Origin: Nipponacmea schrenckii
Taxonomy: Eukaryota > Mollusca > Gastropoda > Lottiidae
Length of the DNA stretch: 64,000 nucleotides
Assembly: GCA_030562195.1 (NCBI GenBank)
Contig: CM060199.1
Span: 24,448,338-24,512,337 of the forward strand
Direction of reading: 5' to 3'
The position numbers and the translations under genes were made by a program. The notes beneath the pieces were generated by a model. The model ran no database searches and was not told the DNA's origin. It saw nothing but the letters and a program-made list of their open reading frames with translations. Every line of letters begins with the position of its first letter. The stretch's first letter is position 1. Positions 12,597 to 23,035 of this stretch are shown piece by piece.

Positions 12597-13050
12597 TTAT
12601 ACGACGGATGAGGTTTTGACAGCTGTATGATTGAAGGTGGCAACAAATGGAATCATTTGGTTATCATGCTGGATGTTAAGTCCATTTGGAGCCACTGTTT
12701 GGAGTTCGTCCATCCAGTAGCTTTCTCTCTGTAATTGTTTGGTTTTTGGTTTGATAAGATCAGAGTCAGGAATTGATTCTATAGGCATGATAAGAAGGCC
12801 TTCAATGGAATGATCAGATTAATTAAAATGATGAGAAATTGGTCTATTTTTGCTATGGATTACATCAAAGCAATGGCCACTGAATTTAGTTCATAACGCG
12901 TTCTGGGTTTTGCCGTCGTATTGTTTGTCACATTGTCAAATAAGCTAAATGATATTTTTATCCGTACACGTGAGACATTCTTTAAAACTTTTGGTTTAAT
13001 AGCGCTCTGAAAGTGGGTAATTTGCATATTTTTTGTATCTTCAGATGATA
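12597..13050 (-). pseudogene. Penelope-like GIY-YIG endonuclease C-terminal fragment
   Basis: The minus strand gives pieces of the PLE endonuclease tail: FDVIHSKNRPISHHFN, then a stop, SDHSIEGLLIMPIES, and RESYWMDELQTVAPNGLNIQ. The last block matches the conserved RExxWIxxLxTxxPxGLN end of GIY-YIG domains in PLEs; the same block ends the intact ORF at 14803-15291. It shares the HHFN-x-DHSIE stretch with the remnant at 10100-10260, so the two are relatives or parts of one rearranged insertion. Confidence 0.7.
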
Positions 13051-13910
13051 ATATTGCAAGAACAAGATTCTTGGCAACATTCTTAATGACATTATTGTAA
13101 TGTGCTTTTCATCAGCTTTCTAACAATATCTTTATTTTAGCTAGAACAAAAACTGTTGAAAATACGACTAGTAGAAAATAACCGGTTTTAACATACATAT
13201 TCTTTTTATTTTAGTTTTATTTAACTTAAAAACAAAATTCGAACAGATTTATAATGTGCAAACTCACAGCTTTAAAACAATATATAAATCAATATGTATG
13301 AATAAAATTTATGAAAATTTTTTGCATAAAATTACACTCTAATTAAACAGATATAAATATTACAAGAAGAGTTAAGAAGATTATGTAACGGGTCATAAAG
13401 TCAAATTGTGTTGATTTGTAGGTATGTTCCCATTACTCATAATTCCCATTAATCATAATCCAAGTTGTCATAAATTAAATTAAGTTCTGAAAATAATAAA
13501 TACCTATAGTATATATGGAACAGTCCAAGTAGATTAGTAGATGGATTAACAACTTATGGGAGTAAACCGATTTGTAGGCTAATGTTTATTTCTTATCTTT
13601 TGGTCAAGACCCAAATTTTGACATATCCAGTTGAAGTATCCCAACGAATCAAAACAAGTAGGCGTGGTTAAGCCCAAATATTTTTACATTACAAACCTTG
13701 ATTATTACCAGTCTATTAATAAGTTATTTGTCACATTTTCAATCATGAATAAATTATCTCGCCAAATAGATGCTAAAACAATCTAAATTTTATCCTTTAA
13801 TGACAGCCAGTAGATGTAACAAATTCTAAATATCTCGGAAGCTGCAGATTTGTTACAAACAGGTCTAGTTCTTAATTGAATACATTACAAAGAGCTTTCT
13901 AAATGAAAAA
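13051..13910. other. Unassigned AT-rich intron
   Basis: No open frame, repeat end or RNA gene recognised. It may include the left part of the family X copy that becomes recognisable at about 13915. Confidence 0.45.
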
Positions 13911-13914
13911 TTGA

Positions 13915-14397
13915 TGCTGTGAACCATGTGTATCATATCTGATGAATAATTAGGAAAACAATGCATTATATTAAAACTCATTTATTCTGGTAACCGTATT
14001 TATATCCAGGCAAGACTCGATTACGTATTGAGTCATGTCATAAAGCATGACAATCAATTGTTCCCACTATAAAAGGCATCCAAAGAACTTGGATCATGAT
14101 CATTATTTTTTGTTTCTCACAAAATAATATATTATATTTCACAATAAATATTTAGCTAATAGATAATAATTATATCTAGCCATTATTTAAAATCATAGTT
14201 TCATCTTTTACACAAATCAATTTTACCTTTTTAAGTCAATGAAGGAAGACAAAATGGCCAATCCTGAACCTTGATTTGCAGCATTTATGTTGGGAAAATA
14301 TACTCAATTTTTTTAACTGTATATAGTGCCCACTCCCTCTTTGTTGGGCTCGTTTTAGGGTAAAAACCTGTGAAATACACGGAGAATTATATGGTAC
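13915..14397 (+). mobile_element. Family X element, right half
   Basis: The sequence parallels 53600-54132: GTGTATCATATCTGATGAAT, TTATTCTGGTAACCGTATTT, a conserved CACTATAAAAGGCATCC block near 14066, and the right terminus (TTTAGGGTAAAAACCTG, then ATACACGGAGAATTATA). The left half is missing or too diverged to see. The TATAAAAG box is shared with the copy at 33206. Confidence 0.75.
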
Positions 14398-14621
14398 TTT
14401 TTAATTTATTAAAATAAAATTTTGGGACAAAAATCTGGCAAACAGAAAATTATTTTGTTATGGCTTTATATTTGTATACTGTTTTTATACGCCCACATGA
14501 ATATGTAAAAATTCTGAATAAAGATGAGACTTGGACCAAACCACTCATGAAGATGATTAATGGTGATCTCAGTTGTAAAAAACTATGATGATGTGATAGG
14601 ATGAAGATATGAGATTTTAGC

Positions 14622-14759
14622 AAATGAAACTTCTGTCAAAATAAATCATTTATTCCTCCAATGTTTCGTGTGTCTAAAAACACACTTCCTTAGGGAGTCA
14701 AAAAACCACCACAATTTAAAAAGCAAAATGACTTAATATGATGACATCATAAAAAGCAT
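14622..14759. repeat. Left inverted arm of the PLE insertion
   Basis: Inverse of about 15427-15566 with scattered mismatches. Shared blocks include ACTTCTGTCAAAATAAA, TTCGTGTGTCTAAAAACACA and ATGATGACATCATAAAAAGC. The arm ends where the PLE coding frame starts. Confidence 0.85.
14654..14698 (-). ncRNA. Hammerhead-like motif, left arm (degenerate)
   Basis: This is the inverted copy of the right-arm motif. Read on the minus strand: CTCC, CTAAGGA, the same GTGTGT/ACACAC hairpin, GAAA, CATT, GGAGG. The invariant G of CUGA is A here, so this copy should be inactive. Helix III reads ACAT where the right arm reads ATGT. Confidence 0.45.
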
Positions 14760-14802
14760 CATAGAAGAAAAAAGAAACAGAACTATTGGCAACTTATTAG
14801 TT

Positions 14803-15291
14803 ATGAACAAAATTAGAAAACAACAAACCATAGAGCAGCAACCCTGGGGATGTCAACCATGCACCAGAAAACGACCACCTTGCAAATCATGTGATACCAT
14901 TGAAACAACTAAAATTATCAGAAACAAAGACTTTAGAACTTTCCCAATTAAAGACACTGTGTCATGTGATTCAAGTTTTGTGGTTTATTGTTTGACCTGT
15001 TCCTGTTGCAACATGCAATATGTTGGACAAACTATCACCCTATTCAGCATAAGACTCAATAAGCACAGGTCAAACATTAAACTTAATAAAGCGGGTAAAG
15101 CACCTAGAGAAGCACCCAATTTTAATATACCTGGACATTCATTTAAATCTACCATTCTACAGAAAATTTATAATAATGATAAAAGAAAATTATATTTAGC
15201 TGAATCAATTTGGATACATAAACTTAACACAGTTTGGCCCAGTGGACTAAATGAATACAATCCTGATATTATGAGGAACTTTTCAAAGTAA
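14803..15291 (+). CDS. GIY-YIG endonuclease of Penelope-like type, RT-less
   Basis: The 162-codon frame has an N-terminal Cys-rich segment, CQPCTRKRPPCKSC (a zinc-ribbon-like motif typical of PLE endonucleases, residues about 18-31). The GIY-YIG core follows in the PLE form VVYCLTCSCCNMQYVGQT (about residues 62-79), then the catalytic-helix Arg in IRLNKHRS and the C-terminal ESIWIHKLNTVWPSGLNEY. The Glu of ESIW is the likely metal ligand. The frame is open upstream to about 14757 (RNRTIGNLLV, again PLE-like), so the annotated ATG is probably internal to a truncated pol. All key residues are present. It is the only intact mobile-element enzyme domain in the window. Confidence 0.85.
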   Translation: MNKIRKQQTIEQQPWGCQPCTRKRPPCKSCDTIETTKIIRNKDFRTFPIKDTVSCDSSFVVYCLTCSCCNMQYVGQTITLFSIRLNKHRSNIKLNKAGKAPREAPNFNIPGHSFKSTILQKIYNNDKRKLYLAESIWIHKLNTVWPSGLNEYNPDIMRNFSK

Positions 15292-15426
15292 TATATCTCT
15301 GATTATAACCCCCACCCCCACATGTGCTGTTATCGTATTTCCATATTTATGACCTCATATTTTATCCTTTGACATCACTCACTGATGACTTCACTTTGTA
15401 GATAGTTGTTTATGTAACCAAGACGT

Positions 15427-15566
15427 CATGCTTTTTATGATGTCATCATATTAAGTCATTTTGCTTATAAAATTGTGTTGGTTTTTTGACTCCCTGAGGA
15501 AGTGTGTTTTTAGACACACGAAATGTTGGAGGAACAAATGGTTTATTTTGACAGAAGTTTTATTTT
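15427..15566. repeat. Right inverted arm of the PLE insertion
   Basis: Counterpart of the left arm. It begins about 135 bases after the stop of the endonuclease ORF and runs almost to the target duplication at 15573. Confidence 0.85.
15490..15535 (+). ncRNA. Candidate type I hammerhead ribozyme, right arm
   Basis: Core C3-A9 is CTGAGGA (15494-15500), fitting CUGANGA. Helix II is GTGTGT (15502-15507) with ACACAC (15514-15519), then GAAA (15520-15523). Four bases ATGT (15523-15526) would form a very short, nearly self-complementary helix III. A U at 15527 is the cleavage position, and GGAG (15528-15531) pairs with CTCC (15490-15493) as helix I. One unpaired A (15501) sits between A9 and helix II, which departs from the consensus. 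Hammerheads with tiny helix III that work as dimers are known from PLEs. Activity is untested. Confidence 0.5.
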
Positions 15567-16029
15567 CTAAAGCCACATGAATATGTGGACGTATATTGTC
15601 GTCGATCTGTCGGTCTGTCAACATTTGTTGTAGACACAATAGAAGCTACAATTTTAAATGGATTTTAATGAAACTTGGTTTGAGCATTGGAATTGATAAG
15701 ACTGCGGTCAAGTTTGAATTTGACAATTTTTTGATGAACGGTTTTATGAGTTTTTCGATGAAACTTGGTATGAGTATTAAAAAAGATGGTGGTCAAGTTT
15801 GAATTTGATGATTTTTGGATTTGACAGTTTTTGAGTTTTTGCCATCGGGTTCAATATTCAGTGAATGTTTTTTGAGTTATTGCTCAATATATTATTCAAA
15901 TTCAGGGCTGCCAGTGGGCGTATGTTACCTTGCCTGGCAAGCTATCTTTTTTGTTATTTCAAGGTTTAATAACAAAATTATGATTTACATATTTTTATCA
16001 TCATATACAATGAAGTGTTATAAACCGTA

Positions 16030-17105
16030 TTAAGGGGGTTGACAACCTTATCGTTCGAAGTGTATTTCAATCAAGAAACGTATTAAGTTTATATCCATTC
16101 TATTTGGCATTAAAATAAATTCATCTAGTAAAAATTTTAGCTCAATCGCTTCAGTAGTTCGTCTGATATCCGTCCGTGAAGATAATCTATTTATAGAACA
16201 AAACGGGGTATTCCTCTATGTAGACGTACAAATTACGTTGTCAGTTGACATTTGTGATTACAACGTCATCGGCTAAATAAACATTCTCTACGTTTGCCGG
16301 TCAGTTATTGTTAATATCGGCACGCGAAGTAAGAGTTTGTGTATCAGGGGAATCCAGAAGTCACGTGATGTCCCATAAATCATTATGTCACATGTAAACA
16401 AAGAAAATTTTATGATTGGTGGGTAGGGGTGTTTTGACATGTGCTAAACCATTGTTTTAGCACTCCAATTGTGTGGATATCGGTGCATATCGATGCCTAA
16501 AAGGTGCTTAAAGATTTCTACAGCATGAAAGACAATCTTTTAACAACATGATCGTTAATAACGTAAGGTTTACATGTGTTTGCAAAATGTTGAAAAAAAA
16601 TGCCATTTTTCCAAAAGCATATCTCGCTTACAATTTATCCGATTTTTACAAACTTTGGCTTCAACTAAAGCTTACGATGTCCTCTATAACTTTACGTTGG
16701 CTTTTTTTTATAAAATGATTAGTTTTTTAAAAATTCAATTTTTCGTAAATGCACTCGCAAAATTTTGATTTCTATCAATATCTTCAAAACAAAACAAAAT
16801 TTTCCAAAAAGCCAACGTAATTTTGTAGAAATACATGTAGACTTGCGTTGTGCAAAATTTCAACCTTTTATATTAAATAGCCTAGTAGATATGCTAATTT
16901 TAAGGGAATAATTGACATTTTTTTCGTTCATCTTTCATACCCTATTTCTTAAAGTTGAAATGTCATAAAGAAATAAATTTTATATTTTTGGATAGCTGAA
17001 AGTCCCCTCTTTCCATTGATATTTAAATATTTCAGATAGGTGGAAAAGAAGTGGTTGAAATCGTCTATTTTTTTTACATAGGTTTAGGGTTGTCAACCCC
17101 CTTAA
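16030..17105. mobile_element. TTAA-flanked DNA element with GGGGGTTGACAACC termini
   Basis: TTAA at 16030-16033 is followed by GGGGGTTGACAACCTTA, and the right end is TAGGGTTGTCAACCCCC followed by TTAA at 17102-17105. Inner TIR length is 14 bp perfect, then diverging. A TTAA duplication is used by piggyBac and Kolobok elements; G-rich termini fit Kolobok better, but I cannot separate them from sequence alone. The interior has no transposase. Confidence 0.75.
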
Positions 17106-17533
17106 ATAATATCAAATGATATAACCTGGGTTAAAATGAAAAGCTTTTCATATATATGTACTATAATTCACACTCATGCAAAATTATTGATCACCTTTAA
17201 TGAATGCAATGAAGATTTTGAGGCATCTTTAATATGCAAAGTATGTAGAACATGGAGCCTTTTTTTCATGCAAGCCTCTATGACCTGTGTTACTGTCATT
17301 GGAAACTAGGTTGAAAAGTATGATGGTATTATCACGACCTATGCTGGAATTAAACTGTGGACCTCCAGGTTCGCAAGCAAGCATCAAATTAAAATAAGCA
17401 ACTGCAAAATAGTACTTTACCCAATAACATAGTGTGATCTGCCGGATTGATACATGTATTTGTCACATTCAGTAAGTTCTGACAGATGAGAATTGTTTTG
17501 ATTGTGTAACATTGATTTGATTTTATGTTTCAG
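17106..17533. other. Unassigned PLCB4 intron
   Basis: No feature recognised apart from the acceptor tract of exon B at its end. Confidence 0.5.
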
Positions 17534-17618
17534 AGCGTGGTATACATTATCATATGTCTTCATTTAATGAAAATACAGGATTAGGCTATCTTAAAACACA
17601 GGCTATTGAATTTGTCAA
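17534..17618 (+). CDS. PLCB4: PLC-beta exon B: Y domain
   Basis: The acceptor is TTTATGTTTCAG and the donor is GTATCC. With one base carried from exon A it reads [21 protein letters not shown] and on to AIEFVN. The MSSFNE serine corresponds to the substrate-phosphate-binding serine known from PLC-delta1 (Ser522), and GLGYLK is a hallmark of PLC-beta. The donor lies only 28 bases from a hAT-like MITE (17647-17832), so a mobile element sits almost against the splice site. Confidence 0.93.
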
Positions 17619-17646
17619 GTATCCTTCAAATGAGATATATTTGAAC

Positions 17647-17832
17647 TAGTGCTGGGTATGCCACCATAGGTTCAATGTATAGAGATATGGGGAAACTGTC
17701 AAAGTGAGAAACACTAGTGATTTTTTAAAACTTTTTAAGAGAATAGACGTAGTATCATGTAACTTTGGTTACAATATGCAGATCGTAGTATCTTGTTTTG
17801 TGATACTTCGATTTATGATCATGCCAGCACTA
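17647..17832. mobile_element. hAT-like MITE, 186 bp
   Basis: Termini are TAGTGCTGGGTATGCC and GGC-inverse ATGCCAGCACTA. Flanks ATTTGAAC (17639-17646) and ATTTTAAT (17833-17840) match at six of eight positions, a decayed 8-bp target duplication. The termini match the larger element at 46457-47782. It begins 28 bases after the exon B donor. Confidence 0.7.
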
Positions 17833-18084
17833 ATTTTAATTGTTTTTTCCTTTGTTTAAAAAGTATGAATGTATTGCATGTTAGGAGTTATTAGTGTATG
17901 TAACTACTGTTTTGTCAAAATGTTTTCTACCTTAGTTAGTATATTGATTATAATGCAAGAGAGTTAGGATATTCTATTTTGTATAAGATCTTGTATAAAT
18001 TATTATACAGGTACTGAAATATGTCTCAGGATATATAAAATAAGATCTAGGTTCACTTTTGACGATTTTTCCATGTATGTTTTT

Positions 18085-18480
18085 TTTTTAGTTATTTCCC
18101 CTGCCTCTATATATATATGAGCATTGGAATTGATAAGACATTGGTCAAGTTCAATTTGAGGACTTTTCCCTTAACGTTTTTTTAGTTATTGCCCTTACTT
18201 AGTAAAATTGCGCCAACATTTTATTTTGGGTGCAAAAGAAGCTAAAATTTTAAATAGATTTTGATGAAACTTGATGTGAGTATTGGAATAGTTAAGACGG
18301 AATTTGACGATTTTCCACAAACAGTTTTTGAGTTATTGGGCTTGACTTAAAAATCACATCAAAATGGTATTTTGAATGCATAGAAGCTGCAGGTTTTAGA
18401 TGATTTTTATGAAATTTGATGCAGAATTCAAATTCAATGCTGCCAGTAGGCCTATATTACCTTGCCTGGCAAGCTATCTT
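18085..18480 (+). mobile_element. Tandem-core element fragment with right end
   Basis: Two to three type B cores without a left terminus, ending in TGCTGCCAGTAGGCCTATAT, then CTTGCCTGGCAAG at 18461-18473. Confidence 0.75.
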
Positions 18481-20454
18481 TATGAAATTTGGTGTGTTCA
18501 CTGTGTCTGCAATGCAATGAGATAGAAGTGGTTGGTTGTTAATTCATCCTGGCAACAGTAGCTTGGCTACCAAAAACCCATAGATGTGACAAACAATCTT
18601 TCATTCAATAATCACATCAAAAACCATAGATAATAAGTTTCAACCAATATGACATAATGTTGAACAATAACAATTATAAGGTGCTGGACATTAAAAACTA
18701 CTAAGATGATGATTAACTGCAAAATAAAGTTTTAATACAATATTCATAATCGACTGTCAAAAGTAATGGAATTCATGCTCCTTCTTGGATTGTTAAGATC
18801 AAAACGGTAAAAGTGGTCACATGACATAAAATACAGAATACAAAACAAGAAAATACAAATTATTGGCCAAATTGTGTCACAAAGAATAATCCCCACAATA
18901 AAACACAATTCTACATACAAAATTCTAAAATATTAAGTAACAGACACAATAATATGGGTAAGAAATCGTGTGTGCAGCTCATATTTGTCAGAAAGTCAAG
19001 TTGTGCTATGAAGTCAATAAGAATATCCATAAAATATGGATGTACATTTACAACGAATGATTATATATAAGTTCTAACTGTAATAAATAATACACAAGAT
19101 ACAGAGATGATACACTATAAAAATTAAGGAATGGATGATTTTCCTCTGCCGGTTCCAAGTACTTCTGACCTCTTAAATCAAAGTGTTGTAGACCGTGCAA
19201 AAAAATGACAAACCTCAATACAGATGAAAATAAGAACTAGAGCTGAGGACAGCACTTTGCTTGGCATCCGACATTTTGCCCCATAGCCTTTAGGCCCCTT
19301 CGTACTTTAATACCTTTTGCCTGGTTCTGTTTTAATATTTCTAGTCTGTATATAAGTTAATTAGGGGGCTTCTCATGTGTTTGAATGTTTAGTTGTTTAT
19401 TTTATAGTGAAATGTCAAAAAAATGGAAATTTTTTTTTTACTTAGTTCTTATGTTTCTTTACTTGTTCCCCTTTTCGGAAATTCAGAATATCTGCATTGC
19501 TTAAATCCTACATAGTCTTTGTTATAATGTCGGCTAAAAGTTTGGAGTAGAAAAGGAAAGTGCGAGCTGTGCACTCACAACCGTATCACTGCTTGGAATA
19601 GAAATAAAGTGGGCCTACATAAACACCTTTACACTGAAGACGTACGTATTTAATATTGAAACTTTCCAGGTCATCAATTTCTTTTAACTATTAATCCTTA
19701 GTTAGATGATTAGATTATTAAACAAAATCCCTAAAATGCAATGGGATCTTCGGCTCATTATATTTTTATTGATAAGGATAATAAGAAAGGAAAGCGTTAG
19801 GAGTTTTATTTGGTTCTAGTTTCACTTTTCTGTCACGCGACCTTGTGAACTATGACGTATAAACTTTAGCAGCCTTCCGATTGGCTGTGTTCTGTTAATG
19901 ACCCACTGACCTTACTACGCTTATTCAATACTATTCTCTGATTGACTTGAAAATTGTTCAATTCTCAATGCAGGAGAAAATAGAGTTTGTATTTTAAGAA
20001 GCTTGATTTCTCAATTGATTCCCCAAGCATTTTCTACGTCCACATAGGTCTTCAAAATTGAGAATAAATGGATTATTCATTAAAAACCCCAATTAATAAA
20101 TTAGTAAGCTTACTTTGGCTCTAATTAATAAGGGAACCAATCTTCAAAGCCAGGTTTTTAAACAAGTGGAAAAGAAAAAGGAGGTTTTCGGTTCCCGAAC
20201 TGTAATGGTTCGGCAATATAAAAAGTGGAAACACAGAAAAGCTAGCTTAAAGCGGTTATTATTGTAACTATGTAATGTCTCCCTGAAGGTACTACTGAAA
20301 CATGTAGGAGATAAAATTTTGGTGTTACTTTGTTATTTACTTGATTCATCAGAAACAACAAACTATACTTATATATATATATATATAGCATGATGTTTGT
20401 CAAGTATTATTTATGATCATAAAAATTGTTTAATAACCCTTAACAGTTATTTAG
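18481..20454. other. Unassigned PLCB4 intron
   Basis: No recognisable ORF, TIR or RNA gene. A short (TA)n tract occurs near 20369-20387. The acceptor of exon C ends the stretch. Confidence 0.5.
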
Positions 20455-20527
20455 CTACAATAAGCGACAGATGAGCAGAATTTATCCCAAAGGTGGACGT
20501 GTTGAATCCAGTAATTATATGCCGCAA
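20455..20527 (+). CDS. PLCB4: PLC-beta exon C: Y-domain substrate-binding motif
   Basis: The exon follows GTTATTTAG and ends at a consensus GTAAGT donor. One base completes the Asn codon from exon B. The reading is [19 protein letters not shown] then NYMPQ. The SRIYPKG block holds the Arg and Tyr equivalent to PLC-delta1 Arg549 and Tyr551, which contact the inositol head group and scissile phosphate, so the catalytic Y signature is intact. It ends at phase 0. At 73 bases it would be missed by ordinary ORF length filters. Confidence 0.95.
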
Positions 20528-20733
20528 GTAAGTGTTTTATTGTTTTCTTTTTCTTATGTACATCCGACATCATCATTTATGTTGGCCAAGTTTATAAATA
20601 TACTTATACGCATGTATAAACCAAATAATAAACAAATCAAATCCATACAGGGTTACTCATTTCAAGGTTTTTACAAATTCTTCAATTGAATATGAGAATT
20701 GAACAATTGGAACTATATTTTGCATCAGATCAG

Positions 20734-22809
20734 TTTTTATACGCCCACATGGAAATGTGGACGTATATTGCCGTCGCCCCTGTCCGTCCGTCCATCCGTC
20801 GGTCGGTCCGTCCATCGGTCCGTCCACATTTGTTGTATCCACGATATAGGCTACAGTTTTTATGCGATCTTAATGAAACTTGGTATACATGTATATATTG
20901 ATGATATCTCGGTCAAGTTAGAAAATGGAAATTATCGCATGAACGGTTTTTGAGTTATTGCACTTGACTTAGTATAAATGCGTCAAATTTAGGTTGTATC
21001 CACAATAGAGGCTACAGTTTTTATCCGATCTTAATGAAACTTGGTATACATGTATATATTGATGATATCTCAGTCAAGTTCAAAAATGGAAATTAACGAA
21101 TGAACGGTTTTTGAGTTATTGCCCTTGACTGAGTAAAAACGCGTCAAATTTGGGTTGTATCCACGATAGATGCTACAGTTTTTATCTTAATGAAACTTGG
21201 TATACATGTATATATTGAGGATATCTCGGTCAAGTTTGAAAATGGAAATTATCGAATGAACGGATTTTGAGTTATTGCCCTTGACTTAATAAAAACGCCT
21301 CTAATTTGGGTTGTATCCACGATAGAGGCTACAGTTTTTATCCGATCTTAATGAAACTGGGTATACATGTATATATTGATGATATCTCGGTCAAGTTCAA
21401 AAATGGAAATTATCGAATGAACAGATTTTGAGTTATTGCCCTTGACCTAGAAAAACGCGTCAAATTTTGGTTGTATCCACGATAGAGGCTACAGATTTTA
21501 TCCAATCTTAATGAAACTTGGTATACATGTATGTAATGATCAGATCTCAGTCAAGTTCGAAAATAGAAATGTCGAATGAACGGATTTTGAGTTATTGCCC
21601 TTGACTTAGTAAAAATGCGTCAAATTTGGGTTGTATCCACGATAGAGGCTAAAGTTTTTATCCAATCTTAATTAAACTTGGTATGCATGTATGGAAATTA
21701 TCGAATGAAGATTTTTATACACCCACATGAATATGTGGACGCATATTGTCGTTGCCCCTGTCCGTCGGTCTGCCGGTTGTGTCGGTCCGTCATTATGTGT
21801 TGTAGACAGTATAGAAGCTACAATTTTCTATGGATTTTAATGAAACTTGGTATGAGCATTGGTATTGATAAGACGGCAGTCAAGTTCGATCTGGACGATT
21901 TTGAGATAAACGGTTTTGGAGTTATTGCCCCTGGCTCTATATTTGTTGTAGACAAAAAAAGAAGCTACAATTTTCAATGGATTTAAATGAAAGTTGGTGT
22001 GAGCATTGGAATTGATAAGACGACAGTCAAGTTCGAATTTGAAGATTTTTAGATGAACAGTTTTTTAGTTATTGCCCTTGACTTAGTAAGATTGCGTCAA
22101 AATTTTATTGTGGGTTCAATAGAAGCTATAATTTTCAATGGATTTTGATGAAACTTGGTGTGAGCATTGGAATTGATAAGACAACAGTCAAGTTTGAATT
22201 TGGCAATTTTCTTGATGAACAGTTTTTGAGTAATTGCCCTTGACGTAGTAAAATCTTGTCAAAATTTTAGTTTCGATGAAATAAATCCTCCAATTTTCAT
22301 GAAACTTGGTGTGAGCATTGGAATTGATTAGACCTCAGTCAGTTTTGAATTTGACAGTTTTCCAATGAACTGTTTTGAGTTATTGCCCTTGACTTTGTGA
22401 AATTGCATCAAGATTCTAGTGGTTTCAATAAGAAGGTTTAATTTTCAAAAGATTTTGATGGAACTTGGTGTAAGCATCAGAATAGATAAGTCAAGTTTGA
22501 ATTTCCGACTTTCTTAACGAATGGTTTTTGATTTATTGCCCTTGACTTAGTAATACTGCGTCAAAAATATTTGTGGGTGCAAAATAAGCTACAATTTTTT
22601 AATAGATTTGATGAAACTTGGTATGAGTATTGAAATAAGATAAGATGGAGGTCAAGTTTTAATTTGATGATTTTCCATGAACAGTTTTTGAGTTTTTGCC
22701 CTTGACTTCAATATCAATTAAGTGAATGTTTTTGAGTCATTGCTCAATTTATTTTTCAATTTCAATGCTGCCAGTGGGCGTATGTTACCTTGCCTGGCAA
22801 GCTATCTTT
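20734..22809 (+). mobile_element. Composite tandem-core element with two left ends
   Basis: The first left end is at 20734 (TTTTTATACGCCCACATGG) with an extended CCGTCCGTCC-type tract, followed by about six type A cores (161 bp) to about 21700. A second left end at 21712 (TTTTTATACACCCACATGAA) with its own hairpin and GTCC tract is followed by about six type B cores and one right end (22766-22809, CAGTGGGCGTATG, CTTGCCTGGCAAG). The order A-array then B-array then right end is the same as at 7053-9975, but here an internal left end marks the junction of two fused elements. Confidence 0.85.
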
Positions 22810-22844
22810 AACTTGGACAAAGAACAAACAAATAGGTATTATAC

Positions 22845-23035
22845 ATTGTAATTTCCATGGAATGCTTAATGCAAGTTTTAATATGTATATTATGCATTGT
22901 AATTTCCATGGAATGCGTAATGCAAGTTTTAATATGTATATTATACATTGTAATTTCCATGGAATGCGTAATGCAAGTTTTAATATGTATATTATACATT
23001 GTAATTTCCATGGAATGATTAATGCAAGTTTTAAG
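22845..23035. repeat. 51-bp tandem repeat, four copies
   Basis: Units start at 22845, 22896, 22947 and 22998 and contain ATTGTAATTTCCATGGAATG and GCAAGTTTTAATATGTAT. TTCCATGGAA is palindromic. Because 51 is a multiple of three and units lack stops, long open frames appear on both strands; they are not genes. Confidence 0.9.

Larger units (their letters stand above)
14507..15572 (+). mobile_element. Compact Penelope-like element with inverted arms and GIY-YIG ORF
   Basis: A 1066-bp insertion flanked by a 14-bp target duplication. It has long inverted arms, about 14622-14759 and 15427-15566, around a single endonuclease ORF. An extra stretch of about 115 bp (14507-14621) lies outside the left arm only. 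No reverse transcriptase is present. PLEs are known to insert with terminal repeats in direct or inverted order and with 5' truncation, which would explain the structure. Each arm carries a hammerhead-like motif, a feature reported for PLE terminal repeats. It is probably a truncated copy mobilised by a full PLE. Confidence 0.75.
14482..15950 (+). mobile_element. Tandem-core element split by a Penelope-type insertion
   Basis: The left terminus TTTTTATACGCCCACATGAA (14482-14506) is interrupted, and the same element resumes at 15573 with CCACATGAATATGTGGACG, a GTCTGTC microsatellite, about two type B cores and the right terminus (about 15905-15950, CAGTGGGCGTATG then CTTGCCTGGCAAG). The 14-bp CCACATGAATATGT is repeated at 14493-14506 and 15573-15586 as the target duplication of the inserted element. 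Confidence 0.85.

Noticed and set aside
13938..13962. CTGATGA...GGAAAAC in family X as a hammerhead core
   Set aside because: Conserved in three X copies, but the eight bases between CTGATGA and GAAA cannot form a real helix II.
20657..20953. Overlapping frames at the left end of the tandem-core element
   Set aside because: Arise from the GTCC microsatellite and core repeat; no coding features.
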